Source: Clostridiales bacterium
GTDB lineage: Bacteria > Bacillota > Clostridia > Oscillospirales > Oscillospiraceae
Direction: 5' to 3'
DNA: 48,683 bases
Assembly (NCBI GenBank): GCA_022781505.1
Contig: JALETK010000093.1
Coordinates: forward strand, 1 to 48,683
Shown: positions 42,053 through 48,683 of the stretch, piece after piece
How the letters are laid out: the number at the start of each line of letters is the position of its first letter
How positions within the stretch are numbered: the stretch's first letter is position 1
Program-made: the position numbers and the translations under genes
The notes under the pieces: generated by a model
What the model was told of the DNA's origin: nothing
Database searches by the model: none
The model's input: the letters and a program-made list of their open reading frames with translations, nothing else

Positions 42053-43570
42053 ATGAACCTGAAAACCGACGAAATTACCAAGGTAATCAAAGATCAAATC
42101 AAGACCTACGGAGCCAAGACCAAGCAGGACGAAATTGGCTACGTCATCCAGGTGGGCGACGGCATCGCCAAGGTTCACGGCCTGGACAAGTGCCGCTCCA
42201 ACGAGCTTCTGAATTTTGAAAACGGCGCCGTGGGCATGGCCCTGAACCTGGAGGAGGACTGCGTCAGCGTGGTTATGCTGGGCTCCGATGTGGGCGTGAC
42301 CGAGGGCAGCATTGTCCGCCGCACAGGTCAGGTTCTCTCCGTCCCCGTGGGCGACCGGCTCATTGGCCGGGTTGTGGACGCCCTGGGCAATCCCATCGAC
42401 GGCAAGGGCCCCGTGGACTGCCTGGAGACCCGCCCCATCGAGCACAAGGCCCCGGGCATCATCCAGCGCAAGGGAGTCTCCGTACCTCTGCAGACGGGCA
42501 TCAAGGCCATTGACGCCATGATTCCCATTGGCCGTGGCCAGCGTGAGCTGATCATCGGCGACCGGCAGACGGGCAAGACCACCATCGCCACGGACACCAT
42601 TTTGAACCAGAAGGGCAAGAACGTGATCTGCATCTATGTGGCCATCGGCCAGAAGCGGTCCACGGTGGCCCAGATTGTAAACAGCTTCCGGATGAACGGG
42701 GCCATGGACTACACCATTGTGGTCTCCGCCACCGCCTCCGAGCAGGCCCCCATGCAGTACATCGCCCCCTACTCCGGCTGCACCATGGGCGAGTATTTCA
42801 TGGATCAGGGCAAGGACGTGCTCATCATCTATGACGACCTCAGCAAGCACGCCGTGGCATACCGGGCCATTTCCCTGCTGATCCGCCGCCCCCCCGGACG
42901 GGAGGCCTTCCCCGGCGACGTGTTCTACCTCCACTCCCGGCTCCTGGAGCGGGCAGCCCGGATGGCCCCCGAGTACGGCGGCGGCAGCCTCACGGCCCTG
43001 CCCATCATTGAGACCCAGGCCGGTGACGTGTCCGCCTATATCCCCACCAACGTGATTTCCATCACCGACGGTCAGATCTTCCTGGAGACCGAGCTGTTCA
43101 ACTCCGGCGTTATGCCCGCCGTGAACCCCGGCATCTCCGTGTCCCGGGTGGGCGGCTCCGCCCAGATCAAGGCCATGAAGAAGGTGGCCGGCTCTCTGAA
43201 GCTGCTGTACTCCCAGTACCGGGAGCTCCAGAGCTTCGCCCAGTTCGGCTCCGACCTGGACGCGGACACCAAGTCCCGCCTGGCCCAGGGCCAGCGGATT
43301 GTGGAGGTTCTGAAGCAGAAGAACGGCCAGCCCCTGGAGGTTGCCCATCAGGTGTGCATCCTCTACGCCGTCACCAAGGGCTATCTGGAGAAGGTGGCCG
43401 TGGAGGACGTGGCGGAGTACGAGGCCGCCATGCACCGCCGCCTGGATGAGACCCACCCCGAGATTCTGAAGTCCATCCGGGATACCAAAAACCTGACCCA
43501 GGAGAACGAGGAGGCCCTGAAGCAGTTCCTCGCCCAGTTCACGGAAGAGTTCCAATCCACGCATCAGTAA
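42053..43570 (+). CDS. atpA: F-type ATP synthase subunit alpha
   Basis: This 505-residue head subunit binds nucleotide without hydrolysing it. The P-loop is GDRQTGKTT (about residues 170-178), and the [20 protein letters not shown] signature is intact. Length and order are standard. The start follows GAAGGTGAACGC; the next gene begins 12 bases after the stop. Confidence 0.97.
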   Translation: MNLKTDEITKVIKDQIKTYGAKTKQDEIGYVIQVGDGIAKVHGLDKCRSNELLNFENGAVGMALNLEEDCVSVVMLGSDVGVTEGSIVRRTGQVLSVPVGDRLIGRVVDALGNPIDGKGPVDCLETRPIEHKAPGIIQRKGVSVPLQTGIKAIDAMIPIGRGQRELIIGDRQTGKTTIATDTILNQKGKNVICIYVAIGQKRSTVAQIVNSFRMNGAMDYTIVVSATASEQAPMQYIAPYSGCTMGEYFMDQGKDVLIIYDDLSKHAVAYRAISLLIRRPPGREAFPGDVFYLHSRLLERAARMAPEYGGGSLTALPIIETQAGDVSAYIPTNVISITDGQIFLETELFNSGVMPAVNPGISVSRVGGSAQIKAMKKVAGSLKLLYSQYRELQSFAQFGSDLDADTKSRLAQGQRIVEVLKQKNGQPLEVAHQVCILYAVTKGYLEKVAVEDVAEYEAAMHRRLDETHPEILKSIRDTKNLTQENEEALKQFLAQFTEEFQSTHQ

Positions 43571-43582
43571 GGAGGGTGACCC

Positions 43583-45848
<2,266 letters not shown>

Positions 45849-45853
45849 GCGGT

Positions 45854-46261
45854 ATGAATGCCTTTCATCTGAAGATCGTCACCCCCGACGGCCTTGTTTA
45901 TGACGGGGACGCCCTCAGCCTCACCGTCCGCACCACTGCCGGAGATGTGGGCATCCTGGCCGGTCACCTGGATCTGGTCAGCGCTCTGGGCATGGGCCGG
46001 GCCACGGTGGTCACCGAGTCCGGCACCCGGTACGCCGCCTGCATCGGCGGTATGCTCTCGGTGAAAAAGGACCTGGTAACCCTGGTTGCCACCACCTTCG
46101 AGTGGGCCGACCAGATCGACGCCCAGCGGGCCCAGGCCTCCCTGGACCGGGCCCAGAAGGTGCTCCATAACAAGGACGCCACCCAGGCGGAGCTCCGCCT
46201 GGCCGAGGCCCGGCTGAAGCGCGCCCTGGTTCGCCAGAGCGTGGCGGGCGGCGGGAAATAA
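45854..46261 (+). CDS. atpC: F-type ATP synthase subunit epsilon
   Basis: This 135-residue subunit has the N-terminal beta-barrel (FHLKIVTPDGLVYDGDALSL, then GDVGILAGHLDLVSAL) and a two-helix C-terminal arm that can inhibit hydrolysis. A GTG at 45845 overlapping the atpD stop is an alternative start; the ATG at 45854 is slightly better placed after AAAGGGTGA. It is the last gene of the operon, with no clear terminator before the next promoter. Confidence 0.93.
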   Translation: MNAFHLKIVTPDGLVYDGDALSLTVRTTAGDVGILAGHLDLVSALGMGRATVVTESGTRYAACIGGMLSVKKDLVTLVATTFEWADQIDAQRAQASLDRAQKVLHNKDATQAELRLAEARLKRALVRQSVAGGGK

Positions 46262-46291
46262 TGGTTCCCAAATCTTTTTTCGCAAAACCGG

Positions 46292-46320
46292 TTGACAACG
46301 CCGCCACAAAGTGGTATGGT
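46292..46320 (+). promoter_or_regulatory. Promoter of the aromatic operon leader
   Basis: TTGACA (46292-46297), a 17-base spacer and TATGGT (46315-46320). Transcription should start near 46328, just before the ribosome site of the leader peptide. Confidence 0.82.
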
Positions 46321-46354
46321 ATATCCAGTTTAAAGCAATAAGGAGTTTCTTCTC

Positions 46355-46408
46355 ATGACCATGAACGCTGTTTATTTCGCATACTATTACTTTTACTTTC
46401 GCTTCTGA
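46355..46408 (+). CDS. Tyr/Phe-rich leader peptide of the aro operon
   Basis: The 17-codon frame MTMNAVYFAYYYFYFRF follows TAAGGAG by nine bases. Nine of 17 residues are aromatic: five Tyr and four Phe, with an unbroken run YYYFYF. It ends just before a region that can switch between antiterminator and terminator, and about 185 bases before a DAHP synthase gene. This is the layout of ribosome-mediated attenuation, in which shortage of charged tRNA-Tyr or tRNA-Phe stalls the ribosome. Trp codons are absent. Confidence 0.92.
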   Translation: MTMNAVYFAYYYFYFRF

Positions 46409-46508
46409 AGGTAAGAGTGATTTGTGTTGCGAAAAATAGAAATGGTCTTGGGTATAACGCCATTTTATTGAACCACACAGAATCACTTCTGTGTGGTTCA
46501 TTTTTATT
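46409..46508 (+). promoter_or_regulatory. Attenuator with antiterminator and intrinsic terminator
   Basis: The terminator is GAACCACACAGAA (46470-46482) paired with TTCTGTGTGGTTC (46487-46499), a perfect 13-base stem with a TCAC loop, then ATTTTTATT. An upstream segment, AAGAGTGATTTGTGTT (46413-46428), can pair with AACCACACAGAATCACTT and so disrupt the terminator. A small AATGG/CCATT hairpin lies between. A ribosome stalled on the Tyr/Phe codons leaves 46413-46428 free; one that reaches the stop covers it. Confidence 0.9.
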
Positions 46509-46530
46509 GCAGTCCCTTTGGATATTCCCC

Positions 46531-46554
46531 GTAGGAATCGGTCGAGACCGTTCC
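46531..46554. repeat. Small GTAGG palindrome related to the 21598 element
   Basis: GTAGGAATCGGTCGAGACCG followed by TTCC forms a short imperfect hairpin (GGAATCGGTC / GACCGTTCC). It resembles one arm of the element at 21600-21662. It lies between the attenuator and the ribosome site of aroF. Confidence 0.6.
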
Positions 46555-46592
46555 TCACCATGTATACTGTCAGATAAAAAGGAGTTACAATT

Positions 46593-47594
46593 ATGATTGC
46601 CATTATCAAAGCGGGAACCCCCCAGAGTCAAATCGATAACCTGGTTCACTGGCTGGAGCATCAGGGCATCAAGCCCTATCTCTCCGCCGGAGATTATTAT
46701 ACGGTTCTGGGCCTGGTGGGCGACACCAGCAAGATCGACATGGATCTGCTGGCCAGTCTGGAAATCGTCCAGTCCGTGAAGCGGGTGACGGAGCCCTTTA
46801 AGCGGGTCAGCCGGGATTTCCAGCCCAAGGATACGGTGATCGACCTGGCGGGGACGAAAATCGGCGGCGGCAGCTTCTGCATCATCGCCGGCCCCTGCTC
46901 GGTGGAGACCCATGAGCAGATCATCGGGGTGGCCAAGGCGGTGAAGGCCGCAGGCGCCAACATTCTCCGGGGCGGCGCCTTTAAGCCCCGCACCTCTCCT
47001 TACGACTTCCAGGGCCTGGGGGCCCTGGGCATTGAGATGCTCCTGGAGGCCAAGAAGGAGACGGGCCTTCCCATCATCACCGAGGCCATGAACATCAACC
47101 AGTTGCCTCTGTTTGAGGATGTGGACATCATCCAGATCGGAGCCCGGAACATGCAGAACTTTGACCTCCTCAAGGAGGTGGGCAAGCTCCGGAAGCCCGT
47201 CCTTCTGAAGCGGGGCCTGTGCGGCACCATCAAGGAGTGGCTTATGAGCGCCGAGTATATCATGTCCGAGGGCAACGAGCAGGTGATTCTCTGCGAGCGG
47301 GGCATCCGCACCTATGAGACCTACACCCGGAACACTCTGGATCTCTCCGCCATTCCCCTGCTCAAGAATCTGACCCACCTTCCCGTGGTGGTAGACCCCA
47401 GCCATGCCACGGGCCAGGCCCGGCTGGTGAAGCCCATGAGCCTGGCCGCCACCGCCGCAGGCGCCGACGGCATCATGATTGAGGTTCACAACGATCCCCC
47501 TCACGCCCTGTGCGACGGAGCCCAGTCCCTGACCCCGGAGCAGTTCGCGGACGTGGCGGCCCGGGTGCGAAAAATCCGGGAGGTGATTGCATGA
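46593..47594 (+). CDS. aroF: 3-deoxy-7-phosphoheptulonate synthase (type I-beta, with N-terminal regulatory domain)
   Basis: This 333-residue enzyme condenses phosphoenolpyruvate with erythrose 4-phosphate, the first shikimate step. Residues 1-75 form the ferredoxin-like domain found in Bacillus/Thermotoga-type enzymes, a site of feedback control. The barrel has [52 protein letters not shown] and [12 protein letters not shown]. The start follows AAAAGGAG. The leader with Tyr/Phe codons suggests transcription falls when these amino acids are abundant. It overlaps tyrA by four bases. Confidence 0.96.
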   Translation: MIAIIKAGTPQSQIDNLVHWLEHQGIKPYLSAGDYYTVLGLVGDTSKIDMDLLASLEIVQSVKRVTEPFKRVSRDFQPKDTVIDLAGTKIGGGSFCIIAGPCSVETHEQIIGVAKAVKAAGANILRGGAFKPRTSPYDFQGLGALGIEMLLEAKKETGLPIITEAMNINQLPLFEDVDIIQIGARNMQNFDLLKEVGKLRKPVLLKRGLCGTIKEWLMSAEYIMSEGNEQVILCERGIRTYETYTRNTLDLSAIPLLKNLTHLPVVVDPSHATGQARLVKPMSLAATAAGADGIMIEVHNDPPHALCDGAQSLTPEQFADVAARVRKIREVIA

Positions 47595-48424
47595 CCGTGG
47601 GAATTGTGGGCCTGGGCCTCATCGGAGGCTCCATGGCCAAGGCCTACTCCGCCGCCGGTCACAGGGTCTACGGCTGGGATCTGGACGGGAGCATTCTGGA
47701 GTTCGCCGCTCTCACCGGCGCCCACCAGGGGACGCTGGACAAAGACACCCTTCCCCTGTGCGACCTGGTGCTCCTGGCCGTGCCGCCTCAGGCGGCCATC
47801 GACTGGCTCCGGGCCCATGGGGCGGAAATTTCCCCCGATGCCCTGGTCATGGACCTGTGCGGCACCAAGCGGGTGGTGTGCGCCAGCTGCTTCCCCCTGG
47901 CGGAGCGCTATGGCTTCACCTTTGTGGGAGGCCATCCCATGGCGGGCACCCACAACTCCGGCTTCAAGTACGCCCGTGCCAACCTCTTCCGGGGGGCGCC
48001 CATGGTGCTGGTGCCCCCGGAGGGCTTCACCATGGAGCTGCTGGACCGGGTGAAGTTCCTCCTGGCCCCGGCGGGCTTCGGCAAGCTCTCGGTCACCACG
48101 GCGGAGGAGCATGACCGGCTGATTGCCTTTACCTCCCAGATGTGCCACCTGGTCTCCAACGCCTATATCAAAAGCCCCACCGCCCGGAGCCACAAGGGCT
48201 TCTCCGCCGGAAGCTACAAGGATCTCACCCGGGTGGCCTGGCTGAACCCCGCCATGTGGACGGAGCTGGTCCTCGAAAACCGGGACTGCCTGATCGACGA
48301 GCTGGACTGCCTGATGGCAAATCTGCAGCAGTACCGCGACGCCCTCGAGCAAAATGACGCTCCCACCCTGGAGCGGCTGCTGGACGAGGGCCGCAGACGC
48401 AAGGAGGAGGTGGACGGCCGGTGA
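47591..48424 (+). CDS. tyrA: Prephenate dehydrogenase
   Basis: This 277-residue NAD(P)-dependent enzyme converts prephenate to 4-hydroxyphenylpyruvate for tyrosine. [20 protein letters not shown] is the dinucleotide-binding start, and [15 protein letters not shown] holds the catalytic histidine region. [15 protein letters not shown] is also typical. The ATG at 47591 overlaps the aroF stop as ATGA; the longer frame upstream is a shadow. No ACT regulatory domain is present, unlike Bacillus TyrA. It could also act on arogenate. Confidence 0.94.
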   Translation: MTVGIVGLGLIGGSMAKAYSAAGHRVYGWDLDGSILEFAALTGAHQGTLDKDTLPLCDLVLLAVPPQAAIDWLRAHGAEISPDALVMDLCGTKRVVCASCFPLAERYGFTFVGGHPMAGTHNSGFKYARANLFRGAPMVLVPPEGFTMELLDRVKFLLAPAGFGKLSVTTAEEHDRLIAFTSQMCHLVSNAYIKSPTARSHKGFSAGSYKDLTRVAWLNPAMWTELVLENRDCLIDELDCLMANLQQYRDALEQNDAPTLERLLDEGRRRKEEVDGR

Positions 48425-48683
48425 GAACCATCCATGTGGACGCGTCGAAGCAATACGACGTGCTGGTCGGCTCCGGCCTGCTGGATCGGGTCGGTGAACT
48501 GACCGCCGAAGTCGTGAAGCCCTGCCGGGCCGCCATCCTGACCGACGACACCGTGGACGCCCTCTACGGGGCGCGGGTGGACGCCTCCCTGACGGCGGCG
48601 GGCTTTGAGACGCTGAAATTCGTCTTTCCCCACGGGGAAGCCTCGAAAAATCTGACCGTATTCGGCCAGGCCCTGAACTTTTT
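48421..48683 (+). CDS. aroB: 3-dehydroquinate synthase, N-terminal part (runs off the window)
   Basis: A GTG start at 48421 overlaps the tyrA stop (GTGA). The 87 visible codons read [20 protein letters not shown], then LTDDTVDALYG, then FVFPHGEASKNLTVFGQALN. These match the N-terminal NAD-binding part of AroB, which makes 3-dehydroquinate, the second shikimate step. The rest lies outside the window. The order aroF-tyrA-aroB is consistent with one aromatic operon. Confidence 0.9.
   Translation, partial: MRTIHVDASKQYDVLVGSGLLDRVGELTAEVVKPCRAAILTDDTVDALYGARVDASLTAAGFETLKFVFPHGEASKNLTVFGQALNF

Overview
The window comes from a GC-rich, anaerobic, probably spore-forming low-branching Firmicute, most likely a gut Oscillospiraceae/Ruminococcaceae-type Clostridium. 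The evidence is the anaerobic (cbi-type) cobalamin pathway, a stand-alone SpoVAC, BlaI/BlaR1-type regulators, a clostridial F-ATPase operon with atpZ/atpI, lipoprotein signal peptides, and TTGACA/TATAAT promoters with 17-base spacers. No tRNA, rRNA, CRISPR array, transposase or phage gene was recognised. No database search was possible, so family names rest on motifs and context.

Layout. (1) 1-5048, + strand: the end of a sugar-type solute-binding protein, a 0.6 kb array of short repeats, two sugar-ABC permeases, a HlyD-like adaptor and a MacB/FtsX-like membrane protein. (2) 5130-7886: a ZIP metal transporter (-), an archaeal-type phosphoglycerate mutase (+) and an unknown small protein (-). 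(3) 8243-24860, - strand: one 17-gene operon from its own consensus promoter. It encodes a Cys-rich protein, cbiD-F-G-H-J-ET-A-B, cobD, cbiP-C-K-L, hemA, hemC and a cobA-hemD fusion. This covers glutamyl-tRNA reduction, most of uroporphyrinogen synthesis, the corrin ring and cobyric acid/cobinamide. (4) 24972-30660, - strand: a cobalamin-riboswitch operon encoding an exported CbiK-like chelatase lipoprotein, a two-domain NEAT-like lipoprotein and a FecBCD-type importer whose ATPase has an extra C-terminal domain. (5) 30674-36258: an M20 amidohydrolase (-), asnS (+), an orphan BlaI regulator, spoVAC, a small unlisted ORF divergent from an XRE regulator, and a repeat-rich gene-poor stretch. (6) 36259-38792: a BlaI/BlaR1-like pair. 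(7) 39083-46261: the complete atpZ-I-B-E-F-H-A-G-D-C operon. (8) 46292-48683: an aromatic-amino-acid operon (DAHP synthase, prephenate dehydrogenase, start of aroB) behind a leader-peptide attenuator.

How it works together. Regions 3 and 4 form one tetrapyrrole/corrinoid island. Biosynthesis appears to run from a plain promoter, while import and the surface chelatase answer to the B12 riboswitch. hemB, hemL, precorrin-2 dehydrogenase, the adenosyltransferase and the nucleotide-loop genes (cobU/S/T/C) are not in this window and must be elsewhere if the pathway is complete.

Most interesting points: the riboswitch-controlled exported CbiK plus NEAT-like lipoprotein importer; a c-subunit with two carboxylates matching the Fusobacterium-type Na+ rotor motif; a 17-residue Tyr/Phe-rich leader peptide with terminator and antiterminator ahead of the aro operon; a repeat element that supplies the last residues and stop codon of cobA-hemD; an exact 14-unit degenerate pentanucleotide array; and three clusters of one dispersed short repeat, one of them sitting inside an ABC-transporter operon.
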